In this document: in pieces, positions 26,940 through 36,153 of the stretch | How the letters are laid out: each line of letters begins with the position of its first letter | How positions within the stretch are numbered: position 1 is the stretch's first letter | Assembly: GCF_900100155.1 (NCBI RefSeq) | Contig: NZ_FMTP01000001.1 | Span: 558,001 to 622,000, forward strand | Reading direction: 5' to 3' | Source of the DNA: Ancylobacter rudongensis | GTDB lineage: Bacteria; Pseudomonadota; Alphaproteobacteria; Rhizobiales; Xanthobacteraceae | DNA: 64,000 nucleotides | Translations under genes and position numbers: made by a program | The notes under the pieces: generated by a model | Database searches by the model: none | What the model saw: the letters and a program-made list of their open reading frames with translations, nothing else | Told to the model about the DNA's origin: nothing

Positions 26940-27049
26940 GAAAGGCACTTCCCCCATCCGCGCCGGCGCCAGAAGGCGCCGCCCCGCGCCCTTATACCGG
27001 GCCGCTTTCCTGCGGGGCAACCTCAGCGATGCACGTTACGCCCGATCGC

Positions 27050-27886
27050 TCAGCCCTGAACCTGGCGACTCGACTGGTCAACCTTGAGGGCGACGGTGAG
27101 GTTTTCGTCGCCGCCACCATAGCGATTGCCCCGCACCGGGGCCGCGCCGAGATAGTCGAGCCCGACGGCGAGGCGCACATAGGCCTCGGTCGGGCACTGG
27201 CCCTGGGCGGCGTCGAAGCCGATCCAGCCGAGCCCCTCGATATAGGCTTCCGACCAGGCATGCCCGGCCTGATGGCCGGCGCGCTGCTCCGCCTCGGCGC
27301 CGTCGCCGACGAGATAGCCGCTCACATAGCGCGCCGGCACGCCGATATGGCGGGCGCAGGTGGTGAAGACATGGGCGAAGTCCTGGCACACGCCGCGCTT
27401 GGCCTTGAAGGCGGCGGCGGCGGTGGTGGAGACATGGGTCGGGTCGGCGTCGAACTCGATCGCCGCCGTGATCGCGTCCATCAGCGCGTGCAGCCGGGCG
27501 ATGCGGTCGCTCTCGCCGCCGCTGGCGGCCTGCGCGAAGGTCATGAGGTCGGCGTCGGGGGTGGTGAGGTCGGTGGTGCGCAGGAAGAACGAGGGCGGAA
27601 AACGCTCGTTTATGCCGCGAATGACCCCGGCGGTGTCCTGTGTCTCGACCTCGCCCTCCACCAGCACCCGCAGCTCCTTGATCGGGCCGTCGAGGGCGAA
27701 GGTGTGGGTCAGGTTGCCGAAGGCGTCCTGGTGGGCGCGCAGCTGGCAGCCTTCCGAGACGTCGATGCGCCAGGTGACGACATACTGGCCATCATGGTTG
27801 CGCGGCGTCAGGCGCAGGGTCTGGATCGCGCCATTGGCCGGCGGATCATAGGTGTAGATGGTCGCGTGATTGACATGGATACGCAT
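27050..27886 (-). CDS. Transglutaminase-like cysteine protease family protein
   Basis: A 278-residue protein with an N-terminal Bact_transglu_N domain (MRIHVNHATIYTYDPPANGA to about residue 80) and a transglutaminase-core domain. The catalytic triad is visible: Cys in KRGVCQDFAHVF (about 165), His in AGHAWSEAYIEGLGW and Asp in IGFDAAQGQCPTEAYVRLAV. Such enzymes may hydrolyse or transfer amide bonds. In this cluster it probably processes or attaches the peptide tag made by the ATP-grasp protein. The start codon is 13 bp after the alpha-E stop, so they are co-transcribed. The next gene, Anbu, follows after 110 bp. Confidence 0.9.
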   Translation of the reverse strand: MRIHVNHATIYTYDPPANGAIQTLRLTPRNHDGQYVVTWRIDVSEGCQLRAHQDAFGNLTHTFALDGPIKELRVLVEGEVETQDTAGVIRGINERFPPSFFLRTTDLTTPDADLMTFAQAASGGESDRIARLHALMDAITAAIEFDADPTHVSTTAAAAFKAKRGVCQDFAHVFTTCARHIGVPARYVSGYLVGDGAEAEQRAGHQAGHAWSEAYIEGLGWIGFDAAQGQCPTEAYVRLAVGLDYLGAAPVRGNRYGGGDENLTVALKVDQSSRQVQG

Positions 27887-27899
27887 GACGCAGGCCGGT

Positions 27900-28844
27900 T
27901 CAGAGCAGGTACTGCTCGTTGACGATGGAGCCGAGGCGGTTGTTCTCGGTCACGAAAGTGTCGATGTATTCGTGCAGGCCGGTCTGGAAAATGTCCTCCA
28001 TGCGGCTGTTGCCGAGCCGGGTCAGGGTCGAGCGCGCCAGCCTCTGCGAGCCGCCCTGGCGGCCGTAATAGGCGGCGATATCGTCGAGATAGCGCGTTAT
28101 GTTCTGGTAGCAACTGGTCAGCGAGCGCGGCATCTGCGCGTTGAGGATCAGAAGATCCGCCACCAGCCACGGCTTCACGCTTTCGCGGTAGACCCAATGG
28201 AACGAGGTCAGCGCCGACACCGAGCGCAGGATCGAGGCCCACTGGAAATAGTCGAGCGGGCCGCCAATGTGCTCGGAATCCGGCAGCAGCACATGGTATT
28301 TCACGTCGAGGATGCGGGCGGTGTTGTCGGCGCGCTCGACATACATGCCCACGCGCGAGAACCAGAAGGCGTCGTTGCGCAGCATGGTGCGGTAGGCGGC
28401 GCCGTCGAAGCGCAGCGAGGTTTCCTTGACGAAGGACATGAAGCGCGCCAGCTCCTCGCGCGTCATGTTCTTGGTGGAATAGCGCTTCAGCTCCAGCCAG
28501 GAGGAGTTGATCGTCTCCCACATCTCCATGGTCAGCGCGGTGCGGACCGAGCGGGCATTGGTGCGGGCGATCTCGAAGCAGTTGCGGATCGAGGACGGGT
28601 TTTCTGGTGAAAACGCCAGGAAGGTGATGACGTTCTGCTCGCTGATGTCGTCGCCATACACCGCCTTGAACTGCTCGGCGCAGCCGGCGGTGAGCAGGGC
28701 CGAGCGCCACTCATTGGTGGAGCCGCCATAGGCCGCCGGCAACTGGGCGAGACGCTGCGTCACATCGAGGATGCGGGCGAGGCAATCCGCCCGCTCCATG
28801 TAGCGGGACAGCCAGTAGAGATTGTCGGCAGTACGAGAGAGCAT
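27900..28844 (-). CDS. Alpha-E domain-containing protein
   Basis: A 314-residue, all-helical alpha-E (DUF403) protein. It begins MLSRTADNLYWLSRYMERAD, the diagnostic opening with the ERA/D helix, and repeats a related helix at WFSRVGMYVERADNTARILD, reflecting internal duplication. Arg/Glu-rich surface helices are typical. The alpha-E family is almost always next to circularly permuted ATP-grasp and transglutaminase genes and is predicted to form a scaffold or accessory subunit of that peptide-ligating system. It lies 12 bp after the LysE gene and 13 bp before the transglutaminase gene. Confidence 0.92.
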   Translation of the reverse strand: MLSRTADNLYWLSRYMERADCLARILDVTQRLAQLPAAYGGSTNEWRSALLTAGCAEQFKAVYGDDISEQNVITFLAFSPENPSSIRNCFEIARTNARSVRTALTMEMWETINSSWLELKRYSTKNMTREELARFMSFVKETSLRFDGAAYRTMLRNDAFWFSRVGMYVERADNTARILDVKYHVLLPDSEHIGGPLDYFQWASILRSVSALTSFHWVYRESVKPWLVADLLILNAQMPRSLTSCYQNITRYLDDIAAYYGRQGGSQRLARSTLTRLGNSRMEDIFQTGLHEYIDTFVTENNRLGSIVNEQYLL

Positions 28845-28856
28845 GGGACCCGCGTT

Positions 28857-29480
28857 CTATTTGGCGTTGCGCCAGGCGAGCGTGGCGACGCCCGCCGCGA
28901 TCAGCAGCGAACCGCCGACCCGGTTGATGATAGCGACCATGCGCGTGTTCTGCACCGCCCCGCGCAGGCGGCCGGCGAGCAGCGCGTAGCCGAAGGCATT
29001 GGCGGCGGCGAGCACGAGGAAGGTCGCCTCGAAGATCGCCAGCTGGGTGAGGAAATCCCGGCCCGGATCGAGGAATTGCGGCAGGAAGGCCACGAAGAAG
29101 GTGATGCTCTTCGGGTTCAGCGCCGTGACCACCCAGGCATGGGCGATCATGGCCCCGGCCGAGCCCGCCGGGCGGGCCTCGCCGAAGCTCGCCTGTCCGC
29201 CGGCGCGCCAGAGCTTGATGCCGAGCCAGATCAGATAGGCGGCGCCGACCCATTTCAGCGCGGTGAACAGCGTCGCCGAGGTGGCGAGCAGGGCGCCGAG
29301 GCCGAGCATGGACAGCGTCATGGCGGTGAAGTCGCCCAGCGCCACGCCGAGGGCGACCGGAAACGCCACCTTGCGCCCTTGGCCGAGCGCATAGGAGACC
29401 ACGAGCAGGATGGTCGGCCCGGGGATCACCAGCAGGACCGCCGAGGCGGCGACGAAGGCCAGCCAGGTTTCAATCGACAT
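28857..29480 (-). CDS. LysE-family exporter inside the Anbu cluster
   Basis: A 207-residue inner-membrane translocator with about six helices. The family motif is LLVIPGPTILLVVSYALGQG (residues 16-35), and VVTALNPKSITFFVAFLPQF is in the second half. Its stop is 12 bp from the alpha-E start on the same strand, so the two are probably one transcript. Most Anbu clusters I know of place the ATP-grasp gene directly before alpha-E; here the exporter takes that slot. It may export the small peptide or amino acid handled by the system, or be an unrelated insertion. Confidence 0.9.
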   Translation of the reverse strand: MSIETWLAFVAASAVLLVIPGPTILLVVSYALGQGRKVAFPVALGVALGDFTAMTLSMLGLGALLATSATLFTALKWVGAAYLIWLGIKLWRAGGQASFGEARPAGSAGAMIAHAWVVTALNPKSITFFVAFLPQFLDPGRDFLTQLAIFEATFLVLAAANAFGYALLAGRLRGAVQNTRMVAIINRVGGSLLIAAGVATLAWRNAK

Positions 29481-29513
29481 CTGCGCTCCCCCTCATTGCA
29501 TTCCAGAGAGCAC

Positions 29514-29609
29514 CGTCATCCTGAGGTGCGAGCGAAGCGAGCCTCGAAGGATGCTCATCTGGGGCGATATCCCTCAAAGCCCGGTTGCGCCGGGCTCCTC
29601 AGGATGACG
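29514..29609. repeat. Palindromic intergenic element bounded by 13-bp inverted repeats
   Basis: CGTCATCCTGAGG (29514-29526) is perfectly repeated in inverse orientation as CCTCAGGATGACG (29597-29609). Internal palindromes include TGCGAGCGAAGCGAGCC and CCCGGTTGCGCCGGG. A related copy lies at 19993-20032. The family resembles dispersed repeats of Hyphomicrobiales genomes. It separates the ATP-grasp gene from the LysE gene. Confidence 0.85.
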
Positions 29610-29638
29610 TGGTGTTTTCCGTCGCTAGAACGCCGAAC

Positions 29639-31060
29639 TCAGCTCTCCTCCAGCACCCAGGTGTCCTTGGTCCCGCCGCCCTGGCTGGAATTGACCACCA
29701 GCGAGCCGGCCTCCAGCGCCACGCGGGTCAGCCCGCCCGGCACGATCCGCACCTTGTCGGACCCCGTCAGCACGAAGGGGCGCAGATCGACATGGCGCGG
29801 GGCGATGCCTTCCTCGACGAAGGTCGGGCAGGTCGACAAAGCCAGCGTCGGCTGGGCGATGAAATTGTTCGGGTCCTGCTTCAGCTTGGCGCGGAACAGC
29901 TCGATCTGCGCCTTGTCGGCGCGCGGGCCGATCAGCATGCCGTAGCCGCCCGAGCCGTGCACTTCCTTCACCACCAGCTCGTTCAGATGGTCGAGCACAT
30001 ATTTCAGGTGGTCCGGCTCGCGGCAGCGCCAGGTCGGCACGTTCTTCAGCAGCGGCTCCTCGCCGAGATAGAAGCGGATGATGTCAGGCATGTAGCTGTA
30101 GACCGCCTTGTCGTCGGCGACGCCGGTGCCGACCGCATTGGTCAGCGTGACGTTGCCGGCATTGTAGGCGCTCATCAGCCCCGGCACGCCGAGCGCGCTG
30201 TCGGGACGGAAGGCGAGGGGATCGATGAAATCGTCATCGAGCCGGCGATAGATGACATCGACCCGGCGCGGCCCCTCGGTGGTGCGCATGTAGACAATGT
30301 CGTTGCGCACGAACAGGTCGCGGCCTTCCACCAGTTCCACGCCCAGCTTGTCGGCGAGGAAGGAGTGCTCGTAATAGGCCGAATTATAGATGCCGGGGGT
30401 CAGCACCACGACAGCCGGGTCGCTGTTGGACGTGCCCGGCGCCAGCGATTTCAGCGTCGCCAGCAATTCGTCGGTGTAGTTCTCGACCGGCGCGACGCGG
30501 TTTTCCGCGAACAGCTCCGGGAAGAGCCGCATCATGATCTCGCGGTTCTCTAGCATGTAGGAGACGCCGGAGGGCGTGCGGGCATTGTCCTCCAGCACAT
30601 AGAACGTGTCGGCGTCGACACGCACCACGTCGATGCCGGCAATGTGCACATAGAGGTCGTGCGGCACCTTCTGGCCGTTCATTTCCGGCCGGAAGGCGGG
30701 GTTCTGGTACACCAGATCCTCCGGCACCACGCCGGCTTTCAGGATCTCGCGCCGGGAATAAATGTCCTTGAGGTAGAGGTTCAGCGCCTTGGTGCGCTGT
30801 TCCAGCCCCAGCGACAGCCGGCGCCACTCACCCCCGGTGAGGATGCGCGGGATGATGTCGAAGGGGATCAGGCGCTCCTGCGCATCGCTCTCGCCATAGA
30901 CGGCGAAGGTGATGCCGATGCGCCGGAATATGAACTCCGCCTCCCGGCGGCGATAGTCCAGCACGTCGGGCGGCACATTGCTCAACCAGCGGGAGAGCGC
31001 GGCGTAAGCGGGCCGGATCGAACCGTCCGCATTGGTCATTTCGTCGAAGGCGACGCTCAT
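29639..31060 (-). CDS. Circularly permuted type 2 ATP-grasp protein
   Basis: A 473-residue ATP-grasp ligase of the permuted type 2 class (DUF404/DUF407). Landmarks in order: MSVAFDEMTNADGSIRPAYA start, GRDLFVRNDIVYMRTTEGPR, YVLEDNARTPSGVSYMLENR, KEVHGSGGYGMLIGPRAD (glycine-rich ATP loop), and GIAPRHVDLRPFVLTGSDKV with the C-terminal SSQGGGTKDTWVLEES. The family is predicted to make an amide bond between a carboxylate and an amine (peptide or tag synthesis). Longer in-frame starts exist, but MSVAFDEM gives the family length. It is the first gene of the Anbu cluster, separated from the rest by 158 bp containing a palindromic element. Confidence 0.92.
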   Translation of the reverse strand: MSVAFDEMTNADGSIRPAYAALSRWLSNVPPDVLDYRRREAEFIFRRIGITFAVYGESDAQERLIPFDIIPRILTGGEWRRLSLGLEQRTKALNLYLKDIYSRREILKAGVVPEDLVYQNPAFRPEMNGQKVPHDLYVHIAGIDVVRVDADTFYVLEDNARTPSGVSYMLENREIMMRLFPELFAENRVAPVENYTDELLATLKSLAPGTSNSDPAVVVLTPGIYNSAYYEHSFLADKLGVELVEGRDLFVRNDIVYMRTTEGPRRVDVIYRRLDDDFIDPLAFRPDSALGVPGLMSAYNAGNVTLTNAVGTGVADDKAVYSYMPDIIRFYLGEEPLLKNVPTWRCREPDHLKYVLDHLNELVVKEVHGSGGYGMLIGPRADKAQIELFRAKLKQDPNNFIAQPTLALSTCPTFVEEGIAPRHVDLRPFVLTGSDKVRIVPGGLTRVALEAGSLVVNSSQGGGTKDTWVLEES

Positions 31061-31263
31061 TGGTGCAAATCTACTCCCCAACTCAGCCAAGTTAGCTACA
31101 AAGCTCGTGCCAGCGGAAGGGGAGGAACCTCTCCCGCCGCGATAATTGCGAGATTGCGCACCATCTGCCTGTTTTAGCGGCATTGTGCCCTTGCAAGCGG
31201 CGACCGGTGCAGTGAATTGCGGCGGATGGCGGTATCGTCATCCCGAAGTGGGAGGAGAATCGA

Positions 31264-32010
31264 ATGGCGGGCGCGGCAGAGCCGGTGACGGCGGCGGTCC
31301 TGGTCATTGGCGACGAGATACTTTCCGGGCGCACCAAGGACCGGAACATCGGCTATATCGCCGAATATCTCACCGCCATCGGCGTCGACGTGCGCGAGGT
31401 GCGGGTGGTGCCCGACATCGAGGACGAGATCGTCGGCGCGGTGAACGCGCTGCGCGCCCGCTACACCTATGTCTTCACCACGGGCGGCATCGGCCCGACC
31501 CATGACGACATCACCGCCGATTCCGTGGCGAAGGCGTTCGGGGTCGGCATCGACGTCGACCCCCGCGCCCGCGCCATGCTGCTGGAATACATCAAGCCGG
31601 AAGACCTCAACGAGGCGCGGCTGCGCATGGCCCGCATCCCGCACGGCGCCGATCTGGTGGAGAACCCGGTTTCCAAGGCGCCCGGCTTCTGGATCGGCAA
31701 TGTCATCGTCATGGCCGGGGTGCCGACCATCATGCAGGCCATGCTCGACCAGGTGGCGCCGAAGCTGCGCACCGGCGTGCGCATGCTCTCGCAGACGGTG
31801 CGGGCGGACGCGCGCGAGGGCGATGTCGGCGGGCCGCTCGGCGCCATCGCCAAGGCCAACCCGGAAGTGAGCATCGGCAGCTATCCCTTCATGGCCGAGG
31901 ACGGGCGCCCCAACACCAATCTCGTGGTGCGGGGCCGCGATCCCGAGAAGCTGGCGGCGGCGGTGGCGCAGGTCGAGGCCATGGTAGCGGCGCTGGCGCC
32001 GCGGCCGTGA
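31264..32010 (+). CDS. CinA-like molybdopterin-binding-fold protein
   Basis: A 248-residue protein of COG1058 (CinA N-terminal/MoaB-MogA fold). Motifs: VIGDEILSGRTKDRNIGYIA (residues 15-34), FTTGGIGPTHDDITADSVAK, and NPVSKAPGFWIGNVIVMAGV. The C-terminal PncC amidase domain of full-length CinA is absent, so it represents the stand-alone nucleotide/ADP-ribose pyrophosphatase-type half. The RBS GGAGGAG lies seven bases before the ATG. Upstream is the divergent ATP-grasp gene. Confidence 0.88.
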   Translation: MAGAAEPVTAAVLVIGDEILSGRTKDRNIGYIAEYLTAIGVDVREVRVVPDIEDEIVGAVNALRARYTYVFTTGGIGPTHDDITADSVAKAFGVGIDVDPRARAMLLEYIKPEDLNEARLRMARIPHGADLVENPVSKAPGFWIGNVIVMAGVPTIMQAMLDQVAPKLRTGVRMLSQTVRADAREGDVGGPLGAIAKANPEVSIGSYPFMAEDGRPNTNLVVRGRDPEKLAAAVAQVEAMVAALAPRP

Positions 32011-32134
32011 ACCCGCCGGTCCGAATTTCCCGTGCGAAGCCGGGAATTTCCACCCGGCGGCACTGGAGAAGGCGCGGCGCTGCCGCTATTGATCGCCGCT
32101 GACGTTTCTGCCAGCCTTGCCGGGATTTCGCCTG

Positions 32135-32641
32135 ATGTCCGATGACCGCCAGAACAAGGCCTTTCCGGTCTCCTGGGATCAGTTCCACCGCGACGCGCGC
32201 GCCCTGGCGTGGCGTCTGGCCGGCGCCGGCCCGTTTGAGGGCATCGTCTGCATCACGCGGGGCGGGCTGGTGCCGGCGGCGATCGTGGCGCGCGAGCTCG
32301 GCCTGCGCATGATCGAGACGGTGTGCATCGCCAGCTATCACGACTACACCAAGCAGGGCGAGATGCAGGTGCTCAAGCCCATCGCCGAGGTGGTGACGTC
32401 GGTAGCGGGCGAGGGCGGCAAGGGGCTGCTGGTGATCGACGATCTGGTCGATACCGGCAAGACGGCACGGCTGGTGCGCGATATGCTGCCTTCCGCGCAT
32501 TTCGCCACCGTCTATGCCAAGCCGCTCGGCCGGCCGCTGATCGACACCTTCATCACCGAGGTGAGCCAGGATACGTGGATCTATTTCCCGTGGGACATGG
32601 GGCTGAGCTTCCAGCCGCCGATCCGCGACGGGGTAGCGTGA
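32135..32641 (+). CDS. gpt: Xanthine phosphoribosyltransferase
   Basis: A 168-residue purine-salvage enzyme that joins xanthine or guanine to PRPP. The PRPP-binding motif is [16 protein letters not shown] (about residues 99-114). The N-terminal [20 protein letters not shown] and the late [10 protein letters not shown] are typical of Gpt. E. coli Gpt is 152 residues and alphaproteobacterial forms about 165. The ATG at 32135 is used rather than a TTG 18 bp upstream. The small acidic protein gene follows after 9 bp. Confidence 0.92.
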   Translation: MSDDRQNKAFPVSWDQFHRDARALAWRLAGAGPFEGIVCITRGGLVPAAIVARELGLRMIETVCIASYHDYTKQGEMQVLKPIAEVVTSVAGEGGKGLLVIDDLVDTGKTARLVRDMLPSAHFATVYAKPLGRPLIDTFITEVSQDTWIYFPWDMGLSFQPPIRDGVA

Positions 32642-32650
32642 GGACAGGAC

Positions 32651-33085
32651 ATGCCCGGCAGCAGCACTGAAAACCCGGAAGACGAAAACGACGAGGGCTA
32701 TGAAGCCGCCTTCGACCAGCACCGCGCGGCGCTCTACGACATGCTCATGGAGTATGCCGACGATCACGACCTGAGCGACGGCTTCATGGCGGTTCTGGCC
32801 TCGGATATCGGCCTGTCGCTGCGCATGGTCGCCTATGCCTCCGAGACGGAGAAGCCCTCGGTCGGTGGGCTGCGGCTCGACCTCGACCGCTATGCCCGCG
32901 AGCTCGGCGACAGCGTGCGCGACGCCAAGAAGTACGCCGCCGAGTTCATCGCCGAAGCCAAGGCCGCGCAGGAAGCGGACGATGCGGAGGACGACGAGGA
33001 CGAGGACGAAGACGACACCGGACCGGACGAGGATGGCTCGGACGGGAGCGATGCGGACGGCGACCCGAAAAGCCGCCCGTCCTGA
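32651..33085 (+). CDS. Small acidic protein of unknown function
   Basis: A 144-residue soluble protein. The first 95 residues look folded and helical (AFDQHRAALYDMLMEYADDH; GFMAVLASDIGLSLRMVAYA; LDLDRYARELGDSVRDAKKY). The tail, from about 108, is a run of Asp and Glu. AGGACAGGAC before the ATG and the 9-bp spacing after gpt suggest co-transcription. I do not recognise the family; acidic tails can mimic nucleic acid or act as solubility/chaperone regions. Confidence 0.7.
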   Translation: MPGSSTENPEDENDEGYEAAFDQHRAALYDMLMEYADDHDLSDGFMAVLASDIGLSLRMVAYASETEKPSVGGLRLDLDRYARELGDSVRDAKKYAAEFIAEAKAAQEADDAEDDEDEDEDDTGPDEDGSDGSDADGDPKSRPS

Positions 33086-33175
33086 GGCACGGGAGCCGGC
33101 GGGCGCCTCGCCTTTCGGCTTCCCCTGCGCTATGCCGGAGGTGCGGCAAATCGCGCCGCTTAGGGAACCTTACCG

Positions 33176-33586
33176 ATGACCCCCGCGATCATTTCCGGCA
33201 TTCTTCTCTCGCCGATCACGGCCTTCGTCGCGCGTCTCCTGCTTGTGTTCATGTTCCTCGGCAGCGCCATAGCCAAGATCACCGACTTCGCCGGCGCTGA
33301 GGCCGAGATGGCCCATTTCGGCCTCAGCCCGCCGTGGCTTTTCGCGGCGGCGACCATCCTCACCCAACTTGCCGGCGGGCTGCTGATCCTGCTGAACCGG
33401 GCCACCTGGCTGGGCGCCGGGGCACTGGGCGTCTTCACCCTGCTGACCATCCCCATCGCGCACCATTTCTGGAGCATGGAAGGGCCGATGGCGCAGATCG
33501 AATTCTATTTCGCGGTCGAGCATCTCGCGGTGCTCGGCGGCATGCTGCTGGTCGCCATACTGGCCGAGCGCACGCGCGCGGCCTGA
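33176..33586 (+). CDS. DoxX family membrane protein
   Basis: A 136-residue protein with four predicted helices and the DoxX hallmark near the N-terminus ([20 protein letters not shown]), then [20 protein letters not shown] and [14 protein letters not shown]. The family sits in the inner membrane; members were linked to thiosulfate/terminal oxidase function and redox stress, but most are uncharacterised. The formate-tetrahydrofolate ligase gene begins 59 bp downstream. Confidence 0.85.
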   Translation: MTPAIISGILLSPITAFVARLLLVFMFLGSAIAKITDFAGAEAEMAHFGLSPPWLFAAATILTQLAGGLLILLNRATWLGAGALGVFTLLTIPIAHHFWSMEGPMAQIEFYFAVEHLAVLGGMLLVAILAERTRAA

Positions 33587-33645
33587 CAGCGGCACGGGCC
33601 GGGCGCATGCGCGGCCTAACGGTGAAAAGTGTAACGGGAGCTCCT

Positions 33646-35340
33646 ATGACGACCGCGCTGCGCACGATCGACCCTACCAGCGATGCGGCGATCGCCGCTT
33701 CCGTGACGCCGCGCCCCATCGAAGAGATCGGCGAGCGGCTCGGCGTGCCGCCCGCCGCGCTCTACCGCTACGGCCCGGACAAGGCGAAGATCGCGCTCGA
33801 CGTCGCCCGCGCCGCCGAGGCGAAGGCGGATGGCAAGCTCATCCTCGTCACCGCCATCAACCCGACCCCGGCGGGCGAGGGCAAGACCACCACCACCATC
33901 GGCCTCGGCGATGCGCTGGCCCGCGCCGGCAAGCGCGTCGCCATCGCCCTGCGCGAGCCGAGCCTCGGCCCGGTGTTCGGCTCCAAGGGCGGAGCGACCG
34001 GCGGCGGCCATGCGCAGATCGTGCCGATGCAGGACATCAACCTGCATTTCACCGGCGATTTCCACGCCATCAGCGCCGCGCACAACCTGCTCGCCGCCGC
34101 CATCGACAACCACATCTACTGGGGCAACGCCCTCGACATCGACACCCGCCGCATCAACTGGCGGCGCGTGGTCGACCTCAACGACCGCGCGCTGCGCAGC
34201 GTCGTGGTCGGCCTGGGTGGGCCGGCCAACGGGTTTTCCCGCGAGGACGGCTTCGACATCACCGTCGCCAGCGAGGTGATGGCGATCTTCTGCCTCGCCC
34301 GCTCGCTGGAGGATCTGGAGGAGCGGCTCGGCCGCATGGTGGTGGCGCAGAACCGCGCCCGCCAGCCGATCACCGCCGGCCAGCTGAAAGTGACGGGGGC
34401 GATGACCGCGCTGCTGCGCGACGCCTTCCAGCCCAATCTGGTGCAGACATTGGAAGCAACGCCGGCCGTCGTTCACGGCGGCCCCTTCGCCAACATCGCC
34501 CATGGCTGCAATTCGGTGATGGCCACCCGCACCGCGCTCGGCCTCGCCGATTATGTCGTCACCGAAGCCGGCTTCGGCGCCGATCTCGGGGCGGAGAAGT
34601 TCCTGGACATCAAGTGCCGGCAGGCCGGGCTCACGCCCTCCGTCGTCGTCATCGTCGCCACGGTGCGGGCGCTGAAGATGCATGGCGGCGTGGCGCAGAA
34701 GGACCTCGGGCCGGAAAATGTCGCCGCCGTTTCCGCCGGCACCTCCAACCTCGTGCGCCACATCGAGAACATGAAGGCGTTCGGCCTGCCCGCCGTGGTG
34801 GCGATCAACCGCTTCACCAGCGACACGCCGGCCGAGATCGAGGCGATCAAGGCCGCCTGCGCGGCGGTGGGCGCGAGCGTGCATCTGTGCTCCCACTGGG
34901 CCGAGGGCTCGGCCGGGGCGATGGGCCTCGCCGAGGAAGTGGTGACGCTGGCCGCCGGCCCCTCCCACTTCCGCCCGCTCTATGACAGCGCCCTGCCGCT
35001 GGTGCAGAAGATCGAGGCCATCGCCACCCGCATCTACCGCGCCGGTTCGGTGGCGATCGAGCCCGCCGCGCTGCGCAAGCTCGCCGAATTCGAGGCTCAG
35101 GGCTATGGCGACCTGCCGATCTGCATGGCCAAGACGCAGTACAGCTTCTCCGCCGACCCGACCCGGCGCGGCGCGCCGGAAGGCTTCGTGCTGCCGGTGC
35201 GCGATGTGCGCCTCTCCGCCGGCGCCGGCTTCATCGTGGCGCTGTGCGGCGACGTGATGACCATGCCGGGCCTGCCCTCGCGCCCGGCGGCGGAAGACAT
35301 CTTCGTCGACGAGACCGGCTTCATCGGTGGGGTGTTTTAA
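33646..35340 (+). CDS. fhs: Formate-tetrahydrofolate ligase
   Basis: A 564-residue enzyme: formate + THF + ATP gives 10-formyl-THF. The ATP loop is [19 protein letters not shown] (about residues 66-84). Other signature stretches are [36 protein letters not shown] and [30 protein letters not shown] precedes the ATG; a long frame upstream overlaps the DoxX gene and is not coding. In methylotrophic or formate-using Hyphomicrobiales this feeds C1 units to the serine cycle and purine synthesis. It stands alone here, without folD or mtd neighbours. Confidence 0.97.
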   Translation: MTTALRTIDPTSDAAIAASVTPRPIEEIGERLGVPPAALYRYGPDKAKIALDVARAAEAKADGKLILVTAINPTPAGEGKTTTTIGLGDALARAGKRVAIALREPSLGPVFGSKGGATGGGHAQIVPMQDINLHFTGDFHAISAAHNLLAAAIDNHIYWGNALDIDTRRINWRRVVDLNDRALRSVVVGLGGPANGFSREDGFDITVASEVMAIFCLARSLEDLEERLGRMVVAQNRARQPITAGQLKVTGAMTALLRDAFQPNLVQTLEATPAVVHGGPFANIAHGCNSVMATRTALGLADYVVTEAGFGADLGAEKFLDIKCRQAGLTPSVVVIVATVRALKMHGGVAQKDLGPENVAAVSAGTSNLVRHIENMKAFGLPAVVAINRFTSDTPAEIEAIKAACAAVGASVHLCSHWAEGSAGAMGLAEEVVTLAAGPSHFRPLYDSALPLVQKIEAIATRIYRAGSVAIEPAALRKLAEFEAQGYGDLPICMAKTQYSFSADPTRRGAPEGFVLPVRDVRLSAGAGFIVALCGDVMTMPGLPSRPAAEDIFVDETGFIGGVF

Positions 35341-35382
35341 GCGCATCCCCGAACGCGGCGGATCGCCACCGCTGAAAGCCTC

Positions 35383-35468
35383 GCGGGCGTGGCGAAACTG
35401 GTAGACGCAACGGACTTAAAATCCGTTTCTCTCTGAGAGTGCCGGTTCGAGCCCGGCCGCCCGCACCA
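35383..35468 (+). tRNA. tRNA-Leu (anticodon UAA)
   Basis: An 86-nt class II tRNA. The acceptor arms GCGGGCG and CGCCCGC pair perfectly, the D-arm region TGGCGAAACTGGTAGACGC is standard for Leu, and the anticodon loop CTTAAAA gives UAA. A long variable arm (TCTCTCTGAGAG region) and the T-loop GGTTCGAGCCC follow, and CCA is encoded. It lies 42 bp after fhs. Confidence 0.97.
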
Positions 35469-35491
35469 GTCCCTTCCCCTGCGCGCGGCAA

Positions 35492-35522
35492 GGGCGGCCA
35501 CCCCTTTTCCGGACGGCCGCCC
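35492..35522. terminator. Possible hairpin between tRNA-Leu and the convergent AOC-like gene
   Basis: GGGCGGCC (35492-35499) pairs with GGCCGCCC (35515-35522). CCTTTT lies inside the loop and there is no external U-tract, so its efficiency as a terminator is doubtful. Both flanking genes converge on it. Confidence 0.4.
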
Positions 35523-35535
35523 GTCGCCTGCGCGG

Positions 35536-36015
35536 TCAGTCGACCAGTTCGATCTTGTGTTCGTAATGGCCGGCGTCCCGGCGTGTGGTGGTCATCTGCC
35601 CGCGCTTGCCGATGAACCGGCCGGTGCCGCCGACGATGGCGCGCACCTGCGGGGCATCGACCACCATCTCGCCGGCGCCAACCGCGTAGACCGAGCGTCC
35701 GGCGATAACAAGCGTGTCGGTGCCGCCGAAATCCAGCACGATGTCGGCGAGGCGGTCGAAGAACTTGTCCTTGTCACCATCGGGCACATCCACCGTGGTG
35801 ATGAGGCCGCTCATCACGCCCTTCTTGCCGTCCGGGGTGGTGAAGCCGGCCTCGAAGGCCAGCATGTCGCCATGCGAGGCGCCTTCCTTGCCGAGGTCGA
35901 TATGGACCAGTTCCGGCTTGTCCTGGATGACGCTGAAGGTCTCGCCGGCCTGGGCGGCGGCGGTGGTGAGCAGCAGGGCGGAGAGAAGGCCCGCCAGGGG
36001 AGAGAGAATGTTCAT
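35536..36015 (-). CDS. Secreted allene oxide cyclase barrel-like protein
   Basis: A 159-residue exported protein. The signal peptide, MNILSPLAGLLSALLLTTAA, is cleaved after AQAGE. The mature domain (ETFSVIQDKPELVHIDLGKE, GDMLAFEAGFTTPDGKKGVM, VYAVGAGEMVVDAPQVRAIV, GGTGRFIGKRGQMTTTRRDA) fits the AOC-barrel/dirigent-like fold (PF18678-like). In this fold the glycine-rich GGTGRFIG segment is characteristic. Bacterial members are uncharacterised; an enzymatic role is not assured. It is a stand-alone gene. Confidence 0.75.
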   Translation of the reverse strand: MNILSPLAGLLSALLLTTAAAQAGETFSVIQDKPELVHIDLGKEGASHGDMLAFEAGFTTPDGKKGVMSGLITTVDVPDGDKDKFFDRLADIVLDFGGTDTLVIAGRSVYAVGAGEMVVDAPQVRAIVGGTGRFIGKRGQMTTTRRDAGHYEHKIELVD

Positions 36016-36153
36016 GCGGCGCGTCCTTTTGGGCGCAGGTGCCCGTCCGGGAGCACAATAGCTCCGCACTGGCGCTACCAACCCTGCGGCGCGACCGCAA
36101 AGGCGATTTTTGGCCGCATCGGCGCCTGGTTCGGGCGTGGGGTTTCTTTCCCC

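Noticed and set aside
33616..35346. 576-codon frame antisense to formate-tetrahydrofolate ligase
   Set aside because: Shadow of a highly conserved enzyme; no ribosome-binding site and no domain.
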